NCBI RefSeq assembly: GCF_016595505.1
Contig: NZ_JAENIL010000005.1
Location: forward strand, 163,445-227,444
DNA from: Pelagicoccus mobilis
GTDB taxonomy: Bacteria > Verrucomicrobiota > Verrucomicrobiia > Opitutales > Opitutaceae
DNA length: 64,000 nucleotides
Reading direction: 5' to 3'
Part shown: in pieces, positions 8,199 through 16,491 of the stretch
How the letters are laid out: each line of letters starts with the position of its first letter
How positions within the stretch are numbered: position 1 is the first letter of the stretch
Notes under the pieces: generated by a model
What the model was told of the DNA's origin: nothing
Seen by the model: the letters and a program-made list of their open reading frames with translations, nothing else
Database searches by the model: none
Translations under genes and position numbers: made by a program

Positions 8199-9752
8199 CT
8201 ACTGGGTGATCCCTGAGATGATCAAGCCACTCGGAATATCGGGCTTAACCGCATCATCTCCTAGAGGCAATATCTGCCCTTGCAGGCTTGCCTGAGTGAA
8301 GGACGCGCTCGCCATTCCGCTTTGCGAGCCTCCGGCGACCGCAAATCCCAGAAAGACTGACTCGCCCAAATCGATAACCTCCTCGCGCAGCAATCCCCAC
8401 TCTGAAGAAGCCGAGGCTCGCGAATAATAACGGACCGTTCCTCCAACCCGATCGATCCGCAGCCAAGAGTCTCCCGAGCTTGTCTCGAAACCGCCTACGG
8501 ATTCCGTCGCCCCCCCACGCAAGTCACGGGTCCTCACTTCCAACTTACCCGCCGCATCGCGCAGCAGGGAAGTCTGCTTTGCCATGCCGAACAGCGCCGA
8601 GCGCAACATGAGACCAGCCACACTCTGAGACGAAGCAGCCGAGAGCTCATTCAAATTGGCGCTGATCGATACGTCTCCATCCGCCCGCAGGAAATAGTAG
8701 CGGTGCGAATCCGAATCACCGGCGATCAGCCCGTTTTCATTTTCCAAATAGAACTCGTCGGACGCCAAGTCATAGGATGCCGTTCCTGAACCCGCTTCAT
8801 CGTCCACTGATAGCGTCCGCAGATTATCCACGATACTGCTGGAGCTCGGAGCCGGTCCAACCACGATTCCCTTGAGCGAAGTCACCGTCTCCACACGACC
8901 CTCTATCGTGGCAACCGCCGATAGCTCGTAGCCACCCTCCATCGACACGTCCATGGTGAAAGCGTAAGGGGATGAAGCCACCTCTCCAAGCAGTTCTCCG
9001 TCGAGGAAATAGCTTACAGAGGAAATGAGCGACACGTCGGAAGCGCTAGAACTCAGAGAAAACGCCTCACCTACACGCGGGGCCGATCCGATCGTGTCCA
9101 CCGCCAGCTGCAGGGTCGGAAATTCGAAAGCGTTCACCGAATAGAGAAACTCCGTGCTCGCGATATCTTCCCCGTCGGAAACCGTAAGCGTGATCGTAGC
9201 CTCACCCGAACTATTGGCGTTTGGCATCAGCGAAAGCGTACGATCCGCACCTGAACCGCCGAGCAAGATACCGTCGGCATCGATCAAATCCAAATTACTG
9301 CTGCTCACCGTCACCACCAACTCACCAGCCGCAGCCTCGAAATCAGAAACGCTAAATGACAGCTCACCCGTGGATTCGTTCTCCTCGACCTCCACTGCCA
9401 AAAGACTCGAAATTGTAGGGGCGACATTGATGTAATGCGGCGCCACATTCGTATAGCCCGAGTCGCCAAACGCATTGTAAGCATTCACGCGATAGCTGTA
9501 TTCCACGCCCGCCTCAGCAGTCGTATCGACATAGGCTTCGGAGTCCGGCCCGACCTGAGCGATCAACTCGAAACTCCCATCGCCTACCGAGCGCTCGATA
9601 TTGAAGCCATCCTCGTTATCCGAATTGTCGCTCCAAGTGAGCTGCACATCGTCGCCCCAAAGGGAGCCGGAAAAGGCAACAAGCAGAAACGCAAGGACGC
9701 TCCACTTAGCGAGACAGTTGGATGGGTTTGATAGGAAAGAGGTCGCTGACAT
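8199..9752 (-). CDS. Secreted protein with FnIII and Ig/cadherin-like domains
   Basis: A 517-residue extracellular protein of unknown function. The ATG at 9752 precedes the signal segment WSVLAFLLVAFSGSLWGDD. A fibronectin type III-like domain follows (VQLTWSDNSDNEDGFNIERS to YSYRVNAYNAFGDSGY), then a repeat of the SSNLDLIDADGIL...SGEATITLTVSDGE kind seen in cadherin-like surface proteins. Next comes an Ig-like chitobiase-type domain (SYFLDGELLGEVASSPYAF) and a C-terminal beta-sandwich (about 370-500) resembling DUF1349/concanavalin-like modules. No catalytic motif is recognised. The C-terminus has no sorting signal that I can identify. It may bind polysaccharide or act in adhesion. Confidence 0.7.
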   Translation of the reverse strand: MSATSFLSNPSNCLAKWSVLAFLLVAFSGSLWGDDVQLTWSDNSDNEDGFNIERSVGDGSFELIAQVGPDSEAYVDTTAEAGVEYSYRVNAYNAFGDSGYTNVAPHYINVAPTISSLLAVEVEENESTGELSFSVSDFEAAAGELVVTVSSSNLDLIDADGILLGGSGADRTLSLMPNANSSGEATITLTVSDGEDIASTEFLYSVNAFEFPTLQLAVDTIGSAPRVGEAFSLSSSASDVSLISSVSYFLDGELLGEVASSPYAFTMDVSMEGGYELSAVATIEGRVETVTSLKGIVVGPAPSSSSIVDNLRTLSVDDEAGSGTASYDLASDEFYLENENGLIAGDSDSHRYYFLRADGDVSISANLNELSAASSQSVAGLMLRSALFGMAKQTSLLRDAAGKLEVRTRDLRGGATESVGGFETSSGDSWLRIDRVGGTVRYYSRASASSEWGLLREEVIDLGESVFLGFAVAGGSQSGMASASFTQASLQGQILPLGDDAVKPDIPSGLIISGITQ

Positions 9753-9861
9753 GCCCCGCACTTCGGGGCTCGCAAACAGAATTTCACTCCCCAGTGCGAA
9801 CATGAAGAGTTTGCCCACAAATAGCTGGGGAGAATTCCGACTTTTCGCAGAAGATTCTACC

Positions 9862-9884
9862 AAAGCCCCCCTTGGGGACTTTTA
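9862..9884 (-). terminator. Hairpin after DAHP synthase gene
   Basis: AAAGTCCCC-AAG-GGGGGCTTT on the minus strand forms a 9-bp stem with one G-T pair, 35 nt after the DAHP synthase stop. On the plus strand the hairpin is followed by TTTT, so it could act in both directions. Confidence 0.5.
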
Positions 9885-9918
9885 CTTCCTTACGTCTAAG
9901 CGCCCTTTCAAGGCCGGT

Positions 9919-10989
9919 TCAAAGGCCATCCGCAAGCTCCTTGACGAGGTATTCGGTGTCCTTCCAACCGATACAAGCGTCGGTTATAGATTGCCCGAAA
10001 CGACGCCCTCTCGAGTCGTTGGCATCCTGGCGTCCCTCGACCAAATGGCTCTCTAGCATAATGCCAGCGACACCGTTCTGCCCCTCCTTTACCTGGCGAG
10101 CAATCTCCTTGGCTACCAACGGTTGCTTTCGGTGGTCCTTACCTGAATTCCCATGAGAACAATCCACTACCACCGGCCGGACCAAACCGAGCTCCCGCCC
10201 TTGCTCAACGACCTGGGCGACCGTTTCCTCTGAGTAGTTCGGCCCGCATGAACCACCCCTGAGAATGATATGAGCCCCCGCATTTCCCTGGGTCTCAACC
10301 AGTACGGGCCTTCCCTCCAAGTCTTGTCCGAAGAACGAGTGAGCGCATTGGGCAGACTTCACAGCATTAAGCGCGGAAGCAGAATTTCCATCCATCGCAT
10401 TCTTCATCCCCACCGGGAGCGCGAGCCGACTCGCGAGCTCTCGGTGAATCTGGCTTTCCACCGTGCGAGAGCCAATCGACCCGTAGGCCATGCAGTCCTC
10501 CAGATAGAGAGCGAGGAGAGGATTAAGAAACTCCGTAGCGCAGGCCACCCCGCTCTCGTTCAGGCGCACAGCCAAGCGCCGAGCAATCGTCATCCCCCCG
10601 CTCGGACTGCTTTCGCCTCCAGAAAGCGGATCGTAGAGCATCCCCTTCCACCCGACGACACTGCGAGGCTTCTCGAAATAAGTCCGCATAACTAACACAA
10701 TCTTATCCGCGACTTCCTCAGACAAGCGACGCATCCGCTCCGCGTAGACCAACGCCGAATTCACATCGTCGATCGAACACGGCCCACAAATCACCGCCAA
10801 GCGGCCTTCGTCGCGCCCCGCGAAAATGTCTTCAAGCGCAACGCGCGTCCGAGTGACCGTATCCCGCCCAGCTTGCGAAAGCGGTATATCCCGCCTCAGC
10901 TTGCTAGGAGGTAAGATCGCAGTCGTCACATTCCGGTCCGCCTCCTCTGAAGAGGGAGACTTTAATTCAGGCAAAGCTGTCGTTTTCAT
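9919..10989 (-). CDS. aroF: 3-deoxy-7-phosphoheptulonate (DAHP) synthase, class I
   Basis: Condenses phosphoenolpyruvate and erythrose 4-phosphate into DAHP, the first step of the shikimate pathway. The ATG at 10989 gives 356 residues, the usual length of the AroF/G/H type. Motifs visible are CGPCSIDD at about 68-75 (metal-ligand Cys), RTYFEKPRSVVGWKG at 102-116, and VVDCSHGNSGKDHRKQ near the C-terminal third. The loop usually written KNGTDG reads KNAMDGN here, a modest deviation. A minus-strand leader of 182 nt upstream carries an aromatic-rich peptide and a terminator hairpin, so expression is probably controlled by attenuation. The symbol aroF is used for the family, not for a proven Tyr-type isozyme. 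Confidence 0.93.
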   Translation of the reverse strand: MKTTALPELKSPSSEEADRNVTTAILPPSKLRRDIPLSQAGRDTVTRTRVALEDIFAGRDEGRLAVICGPCSIDDVNSALVYAERMRRLSEEVADKIVLVMRTYFEKPRSVVGWKGMLYDPLSGGESSPSGGMTIARRLAVRLNESGVACATEFLNPLLALYLEDCMAYGSIGSRTVESQIHRELASRLALPVGMKNAMDGNSASALNAVKSAQCAHSFFGQDLEGRPVLVETQGNAGAHIILRGGSCGPNYSEETVAQVVEQGRELGLVRPVVVDCSHGNSGKDHRKQPLVAKEIARQVKEGQNGVAGIMLESHLVEGRQDANDSRGRRFGQSITDACIGWKDTEYLVKELADGL

Positions 10990-11032
10990 GGGATCGTTCC
11001 TAATTTTTTGTTTTTCAAGATTCTGGACATGC

Positions 11033-11070
11033 AAAAAGCCCTGGGATTCACATCGGAATACCAGGGCTTT
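11033..11070 (-). terminator. Attenuator terminator in the aroF leader
   Basis: On the minus strand AGCCCTGG (11068-11061) pairs with CCAGGGCT (11044-11037) across a 16-nt loop and is followed by TTTT plus further pyrimidines. It lies 44 nt before the DAHP synthase start and 38 nt after the leader-peptide stop. The 5' arm can alternatively pair with CCAGGGG inside the last codons of the leader peptide (11114-11120), which would form an antiterminator. Confidence 0.8.
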
Positions 11071-11108
11071 CTGCGGATTATTTTGGCTCTATACTAATGT
11101 GTGCTCAA

Positions 11109-11171
11109 TCACGCCCCTGGATTCTTCCAGAAGTAATAAAACCAAAAAACGTAAGAAGTGAGCTGTCTCAT
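11109..11171 (-). CDS. Aromatic-rich leader peptide of the DAHP synthase gene
   Basis: A 20-codon ORF reading MRQLTSYVFWFYYFWKNPGA and ending in TGA. Eight residues are aromatic, all within positions 7-15 (Y, F, W, F, Y, Y, F, W). A purine-rich AGGGTGG lies about 8 nt before the ATG as a possible ribosome site. This is the layout of classical amino-acid attenuation leaders: a run of codons for the pathway end products, an overlapping antiterminator arm and a terminator before the biosynthetic gene. Stalling at Phe/Tyr/Trp codons would leave CCAGGGG free to pair with the terminator's 5' arm and allow read-through. Function is inferred from sequence alone. Confidence 0.85.
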   Translation of the reverse strand: MRQLTSYVFWFYYFWKNPGA

Positions 11172-11255
11172 TTAGATCGCCACCCTACCGCCCTCTGCCG
11201 CCAAAGGTCAAGAGCGAAGCTCACAGTCGACTCAACCACAAAGCTCGTATTCCAA

Positions 11256-13367
11256 TCACGAATACTGTTCGAGGATTTCCCGGAAGCTCTCGATGCTGAT
11301 GGGCTTCACCAAACAATCGGAACACCCCGCCGCAAGCGCCTTGTCCAATTCGCTCTGCATGGCGTGTGCCGTGTGAGCGATGACCGGTATGTCTGGCTTT
11401 ATTCGCTTAATCGCTCGAGTAGCGTCCAAGCCATCCATGATCGGCATGCTTAGATCCATAACAATCAAGCCAATGTCATTGTACTGCTCGACCATCTCAA
11501 CCGCCTCTTTGCCGTTCACCGCTCGGATCGACTCAATTTTCTCAAAACGGAGAAACTCCTCGATCACCAAATAGTTCGTGTCGTCATCTTCGGCGATGAG
11601 CACCTTGATCTTCGCCGCTTCCTCTTTTCGGGAAAGCCTGCCTTCGTAACCGTAATTTGCATTAGCCGCCACCGGTAGCGGATACTTGTCGGCATGGTCC
11701 TTCACTGTGAATTTGAAAACCGAACCGTGCGGATGATTATCCTCCACCCAGATACGCCCTCCCAACAACTTCACCAATCCTTCGCAGATCGACAAGCCCA
11801 AGCCCACGCCATCATTGCTCCGCCCCACGCTATCCGAGCCTTGGCGGAAACGCTGGAAAACACGCTTCTTCATCTCTGGCAAAATTCCGCTCCCTGTATC
11901 CGCGACAAAAAACTCGATCATCCCATCCGGCTGCTTCTGGTAACCAACATGAATAGTCCCTTGCAGGGTGAACTTGATCGCATTCGAAACCAAGTTGTAG
12001 ACGATCTGCTTCAGACGCGTCTGGTCACACACCACGTAGTCCGCTTCACGCACATTGTTTTCAACCACCAAATCGATCAGGCCATCCGCCTGCGAACGTA
12101 TCCGATCAAAAAATACAGAATAAGTCTCAGCCATCAAGAGCCCCAAATCGCAAGGCACCGGCTCTATCCTCAATTGCCCCGACTCGATTTGAGCCAGATC
12201 GATAATATCCCCCAAAATGTGCAGCAGATGATTTCCGTTGGACAAGATCACGTCCACGAATCGAGCATTCTCCTCCTCCGTCAACGCATCTCCTTTCAAA
12301 AGTTGAGCAAAACCCATCACCGCGTTTAACGGTGTGCGAATCTCGTGCGACATGTTGGCAAGAAACGCCGACTTCAACCGGTCGCTCTCCACCGCCTGCT
12401 CCTTCGCTTTCTGAAGCTCCTTCTCCCTTTGTCGCTGCTTCGTCACGTTCCGACTGTAGACGGCGACACCATTTATATAACCAGCCTCCCGTATCGGCTT
12501 CAATGATACATCAAAATAAAGCCGATCCCCCCGCACAAGAAAAGCATCTTCCACCCTCAAGGATTCTCCCGCCAAAGTACGATCAAATCGAGGCTTCCAA
12601 ATTTTGACCAACTCATCGGACAAGTTTTCGATCACATCATCCCCAAGATGCAGCGACACCCCATAGGCCGCCCTCATGTCCGCCAAAAAACGACGATTAA
12701 CCATTACCAAACGGAACTGCCGATCGATCGAAAACACCATATCATCGGTACTTTCCAAAATAGCCTCCAAATACGCCGAGCCTCTATCTAACTGCGCCTC
12801 CACGTGCTTACGCTCCGTCACATCGGTCAAGGCTCCCGCGATCTGGACACCGCGAGTCTCCCCTTCTACCAAGCACATCGTCACCTCGACCCAAACCAAG
12901 CTGTGATCGCGTTTCACGAAGCGACAGTCGATAGGACTTTTCCGATGCCCGCTGATGACGCCCTCAACCGCCTTATCGAAGACCTCCTTATCTTCTCTAA
13001 AAACAGACTCCTTAAACGCTTTGATCGAAAGACTATCGGAAGGATCTTCGAATCCCAAGATGTGCAATACATCCTCCGTACAATGGAATTCCCCAGAATC
13101 AACATCCCACAGCCAAGCCCCAACTCCCGCGGCGGACAAGGCCGGGTGACACTGGTTAGGCGTTATCAAGTCAGCCCTCGCCGAAGCGCTCTGCAAGCCA
13201 GGTCTCGCTTCTAAAACAAGAAATGTGGCCACCCCCACGACCATCGGCACGATGGCAAGAACAAGCCCGCTCTCCGGAAGAAAATGCGAAACGATCAACG
13301 CCGCTATTAACCCAACCGCAAGGGAAATGACAAAATGGAACAAGCGACTCTTACTCAAATCCATCAT
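11256..13367 (-). CDS. Hybrid histidine kinase with two PAS domains and receiver
   Basis: Membrane-anchored sensor kinase of 703 residues. Two transmembrane helices occupy about residues 8-50. PAS domains follow at about 70-187 (ending TDVTERKHVE, a PAC signature) and 196-310 (ending SRNVTKQRQRE). The phosphoacceptor is His341 in the H-box NMSHEIRTPLN. The ATPase N, G1 and G2 boxes are present (NLVSNAIKF, DTGSGI, GVGLGLSI). A C-terminal receiver has Asp638 in LIVMDLSMP. The start at 13367 overlaps the preceding gene's TGA by four bases (ATGA), so translation is probably coupled to the nuclease-like gene. No response regulator with a DNA-binding domain is adjacent. Confidence 0.9.
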   Translation of the reverse strand: MMDLSKSRLFHFVISLAVGLIAALIVSHFLPESGLVLAIVPMVVGVATFLVLEARPGLQSASARADLITPNQCHPALSAAGVGAWLWDVDSGEFHCTEDVLHILGFEDPSDSLSIKAFKESVFREDKEVFDKAVEGVISGHRKSPIDCRFVKRDHSLVWVEVTMCLVEGETRGVQIAGALTDVTERKHVEAQLDRGSAYLEAILESTDDMVFSIDRQFRLVMVNRRFLADMRAAYGVSLHLGDDVIENLSDELVKIWKPRFDRTLAGESLRVEDAFLVRGDRLYFDVSLKPIREAGYINGVAVYSRNVTKQRQREKELQKAKEQAVESDRLKSAFLANMSHEIRTPLNAVMGFAQLLKGDALTEEENARFVDVILSNGNHLLHILGDIIDLAQIESGQLRIEPVPCDLGLLMAETYSVFFDRIRSQADGLIDLVVENNVREADYVVCDQTRLKQIVYNLVSNAIKFTLQGTIHVGYQKQPDGMIEFFVADTGSGILPEMKKRVFQRFRQGSDSVGRSNDGVGLGLSICEGLVKLLGGRIWVEDNHPHGSVFKFTVKDHADKYPLPVAANANYGYEGRLSRKEEAAKIKVLIAEDDDTNYLVIEEFLRFEKIESIRAVNGKEAVEMVEQYNDIGLIVMDLSMPIMDGLDATRAIKRIKPDIPVIAHTAHAMQSELDKALAAGCSDCLVKPISIESFREILEQYS

Positions 13368-14251
13368 ACTTCTGGACTCAAATTCAATCGAGCAACCGCT
13401 TCGTTGACATCCTTCTTCCAAATAAAGATCCGATCGTAAGCAGGCACTCGGTAGTAGTCCTGCGGCGAATACACCCCTCTTGTCGACATGTCGCAACAAT
13501 AACGGTCAATCCAACGCAACCGCTCCGCCTTGCTAAGCTTCTTACCTTGCATCAGCTCCTTTGTCACCGTGTGAAGCTTCACGCACATACGAAATTCATA
13601 ACCGGTCAGGGTGAGCGGATCGCTCCAAGCCCCCAGTCCATCCTCCACCGCCTTTCGCCCTTCTTCCTGAAAGAGGCAGAGATCAGAGTGCTTGGGCAGG
13701 CTCGGAAAGATAATGAAACTCGCCGCCCATCCCGAAGCGACCATCAGCAAATTGAAGGAGGCCGATTCCAGAGGCGTCATCTCATCCCGCTCCGCTCTCG
13801 TGTAGTTCGGAGCCATATAGGCAAGCAAACGTCCATATCTATCAAACGGCTCGTTTCCCGACTTCAGGTAGACGCGACGCTTTCGCCCACTCGGCTTGGT
13901 CAGCTTCTCCTCGACCAATCGCTCAAAATGCTCATGCGCCGCCTCTCCTTGCTCCCCGTGCAATGTTCCAGCCCGCCCCGTCTCCAACTTCGGCTGCAGG
14001 TGAGCCGCAAGCCCATCGTCGATTGGAGCAGCACCTTCCTGTATCCAACTCGCCAACTCAGCCAACTTCTCGTCCGACCGCGCAGGCTTCGACCGCCCCG
14101 GGTAATGCGTCTCTGGCGTGTCCACACTCAGCATCCGAATCGAAAGCGAAACGTAGGGCGTATCTCCGTCGGTGGATCGGAGATAGGAATTAGAGCCGAG
14201 CGAATCGAGCTCCAAACCAGCAGGGTCCCAGAAGATGGCAGGTTTAGGCAT
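13364..14251 (-). CDS. Staphylococcal nuclease (TNase)-like protein
   Basis: A 295-residue protein with a thermonuclease-type OB-fold. Visible elements are SIRMLSVDTPETHYPG at about 37-52, corresponding to the family Arg...Asp-Thr-Pro-Glu site, and RRVYLKSGNEPFDRYGRLLAYM at about 124-145, carrying the second catalytic Arg in DRYGR. The first strand is unusual in reading Leu-Asp-Ser-Leu-Gly-Ser-Asn around residues 14-21. The C-terminal 130 residues are not part of the usual nuclease fold. There is no signal peptide, so it is likely cytoplasmic. Its stop codon overlaps the start of the hybrid kinase (ATGA). Nuclease activity is plausible but the substrate is unknown. Confidence 0.75.
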   Translation of the reverse strand: MPKPAIFWDPAGLELDSLGSNSYLRSTDGDTPYVSLSIRMLSVDTPETHYPGRSKPARSDEKLAELASWIQEGAAPIDDGLAAHLQPKLETGRAGTLHGEQGEAAHEHFERLVEEKLTKPSGRKRRVYLKSGNEPFDRYGRLLAYMAPNYTRAERDEMTPLESASFNLLMVASGWAASFIIFPSLPKHSDLCLFQEEGRKAVEDGLGAWSDPLTLTGYEFRMCVKLHTVTKELMQGKKLSKAERLRWIDRYCCDMSTRGVYSPQDYYRVPAYDRIFIWKKDVNEAVARLNLSPEV

Positions 14252-14478
14252 GGGGCGATGAGGAATTTGAGAAACGGAGCATGGATTTTTTGAGCGTGCA
14301 ATGGCGCTTTCTCAAAATCCGTGTTTTTTCCTAGGAATTTACAACTACCGTGCCCTAAAAACCCGGGATTTCACGCACTTTTGGCGTTGAAAGGAATTCG
14401 GGCCAAACCTTCGCTCGCGAATGAAGTCAGCAAGCGAATTGCGACCGAAATCGACCTCGAAAAATAACTCCAAAACCT

Positions 14479-15483
14479 ATGAGCGAAAACTCAAAAAGCA
14501 CAACGATCATCGGCAACGCGCTCCCCAATCTTCCATGGGAAGATCGGCCCGAAGGCTCAATCGAGCCCATGTGGCGATTCAGCCAAAACCCAATCATCGG
14601 ATGGAATCCCATGCCGAGCGGAGCCCGCGCCTACAACAGCGCCGTCGTGCCCTACGGAGACGGATTCGTTGGCGTTTTTCGAGTCGACAGCAAGTCCGGC
14701 CGCGCCGGCCTGCACTTCGGCACCAGCCCGGACGCCATCAATTGGCAGCTTGAAAACGACCTAATCGAATGGGTCGACGAAGCCGGAAACCCGAATCCCA
14801 ACTCCTACGCCTACGACCCACGGGTCGTGAAGATCGAAGACACCTTCTACATCACTTGGTGCGACGACCTCAAGGGAGCCTCCATCGGCATGGGTTACAC
14901 CAAGGACTTCAAGACCTTCGTCAAAACCGAAAACCCGCTCATGCCTTTCAATCGCAACGGCGTGCTCTTCCCTCGCAAAATCAACGGCGAGTACGTATTG
15001 CTCAGCCGCCCAAGCGACAGCGCCCACACGCCATTCGGCGACATCTTCCTCAGCCACTCGAAAGACATGACCTATTGGGGCAAACACCGCCACGTCATGT
15101 CATCAGGTGGATCCGGCTGGTGGCAAGGCACCAAGATCGGCGCCGGACCGATCCCGATCGAAACCAAGGAAGGCTGGCTACTCTTCTACCACGGCGTATC
15201 CGGCACCTGCAACGGCTTCGTCTACAGCATCGGAGCCGCTCTTCTCGACCTGGAAGATCCATCCAAGGTCCTCTACCGCACTCGCGGCTACTTGCTGACT
15301 CCAGAGAAGGAATACGAGACCACTGGTTTCGTTCCTAACGTCGCCTTCCCATGCGCTACCATGTACGACGCGCCGACTGGACGCATCGCCATCTACTACG
15401 GAGCCGCCGACACCTACTCAGCGGTTGCCTTCACTCAAGTCGACGACTTGATCGAATACATCAAGAACGACTCAGAAGTGTAA
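14479..15483 (+). CDS. GH130 family beta-mannoside phosphorylase/hydrolase-like
   Basis: A 334-residue five-bladed beta-propeller enzyme. The N-terminal segment NPIIGWNPMPSGARAYNSAVV, followed by FVGVFRVDSKSG, is characteristic of GH130 enzymes. YAYDPRVVKIEDTFYITWCDD at about 111-131 supplies the general-acid Asp region and GAGPIPIETKEGWLLFYHGV the phosphate/substrate region. Family members phosphorolyse or hydrolyse beta-1,4- or beta-1,2-mannosides. There is no signal peptide, so it should act on imported oligosaccharide in the cytoplasm. It is transcribed alone on the plus strand and converges on a minus-strand lipoprotein gene. Phosphorylase versus hydrolase cannot be settled by eye. Confidence 0.85.
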   Translation: MSENSKSTTIIGNALPNLPWEDRPEGSIEPMWRFSQNPIIGWNPMPSGARAYNSAVVPYGDGFVGVFRVDSKSGRAGLHFGTSPDAINWQLENDLIEWVDEAGNPNPNSYAYDPRVVKIEDTFYITWCDDLKGASIGMGYTKDFKTFVKTENPLMPFNRNGVLFPRKINGEYVLLSRPSDSAHTPFGDIFLSHSKDMTYWGKHRHVMSSGGSGWWQGTKIGAGPIPIETKEGWLLFYHGVSGTCNGFVYSIGAALLDLEDPSKVLYRTRGYLLTPEKEYETTGFVPNVAFPCATMYDAPTGRIAIYYGAADTYSAVAFTQVDDLIEYIKNDSEV

Positions 15484-15501
15484 GCAAATCCTCACGACAG
15501 C

Positions 15502-15526
15502 GGCGAAGCAGCCTCTACTCTTCGCC
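15502..15526. terminator. Hairpin between convergent genes
   Basis: GGCGAAG / CTTCGCC, a 7-bp perfect stem with an 11-nt loop, 19 nt after the GH130 stop and overlapping the 3' end of the convergent lipoprotein gene. It has no clear T-run. Confidence 0.4.
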
Positions 15527-16366
15527 ATTCGTCTTCAAAACCTCGATACGCCGCAAGGAGATCGAGGTTTCTTTGTACAATTCCGGCACACTTCCATCCC
15601 AAGATTCGTTCAGGAAATTCCGGGCAACCTTCCCACCAGTCCCCTCCGGATTTATGCGAAAACCGACAAACTCCCGATCCAGCACCTCGTCTCGCTCCAC
15701 TTCCCGCAAGCTGTAGTTCTTCTCAAAACCAAACGTGAAATCCTCCAGCAGAATCTCCAGTTCGCCCCATTGATTTAAATCCGTCTCCGGATCGAAGCTA
15801 ACAAAGTAAAAAGCGTTCAACGACTCCGAACTCTGGTCATTGTATCCAGCTTCCACAAACGTGAAGCCAAGACAAGCGACCCCCTCGTCCAACGCGTCGA
15901 TTTGATCCTGCGACAAATGAGCTCCATAATGCTCACGCAGCTGAGCTGGATCCGGAATAACCGATCCCTCCGAATGCACTTTCAGTGTCACGTGAACCGA
16001 ATGCAAATCCCCCACCCGAATCGGACTCTCCACAAACAAAGGCTCTAACCCATTTGCGTGCTGACGCCCCCAGTCACTCAGCTTACGCACCAAAGTCGTA
16101 CGAAAAACCTGAGCCCCACCAAGCTCAGCATCCCTCTCCATCGATCGCTCGTCCACGGCATAATGTTCCACCTCGCTCGCAATCAACGGAAAAGCATCCG
16201 GATCGCTCACGATGTGACTCCAGCCCTTCACCGGCCCCTCTTCGGAGTCGTAGATCGTCTGCGTCTCCAAGGCATCATGCGTCCCGCCGCACCCGGCCAA
16301 GACAACCAGCCAGCACAAATTCGCCTTACTAAAACGAGAGAGAAGCAGGGAACACAGATCAAGCAT
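15515..16366 (-). CDS. Predicted lipoprotein, unknown function
   Basis: From the Met at 16366 the product is 283 residues and opens MLDLCSLLLSRFSKANLCW, leading to the lipobox VLAGC. Starts further upstream would overlap the GH43 gene and lack signal character. The mature part is acidic and probably beta-rich (HSVHVTLKVHSEGSV, ELEILLEDFTFGFEK), with a region around VDERSMERDAELGG. I recognise no family. It follows the GH43 gene on the same strand after 125 bp and may be co-transcribed. Confidence 0.6.
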   Translation of the reverse strand: MLDLCSLLLSRFSKANLCWLVVLAGCGGTHDALETQTIYDSEEGPVKGWSHIVSDPDAFPLIASEVEHYAVDERSMERDAELGGAQVFRTTLVRKLSDWGRQHANGLEPLFVESPIRVGDLHSVHVTLKVHSEGSVIPDPAQLREHYGAHLSQDQIDALDEGVACLGFTFVEAGYNDQSSESLNAFYFVSFDPETDLNQWGELEILLEDFTFGFEKNYSLREVERDEVLDREFVGFRINPEGTGGKVARNFLNESWDGSVPELYKETSISLRRIEVLKTNGEE

Positions 16367-16491
16367 TCCGCAACACTGAGCCATCAGACAGCGAAAGCGC
16401 AAGCTCACCTGATCATCCGACGACTCCCCCAAATGAGCGTCACAGCTGAAACACGTAACCAACGAGCGGATACGTGCCATTCTCAGGCAAA

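Noticed and set aside
11033..11070. Hairpin as plain terminator of the upstream hybrid kinase
   Set aside because: It is 186 nt past the kinase stop, with a leader peptide and alternative pairing in between; attenuation explains more, although it may also end kinase transcripts.
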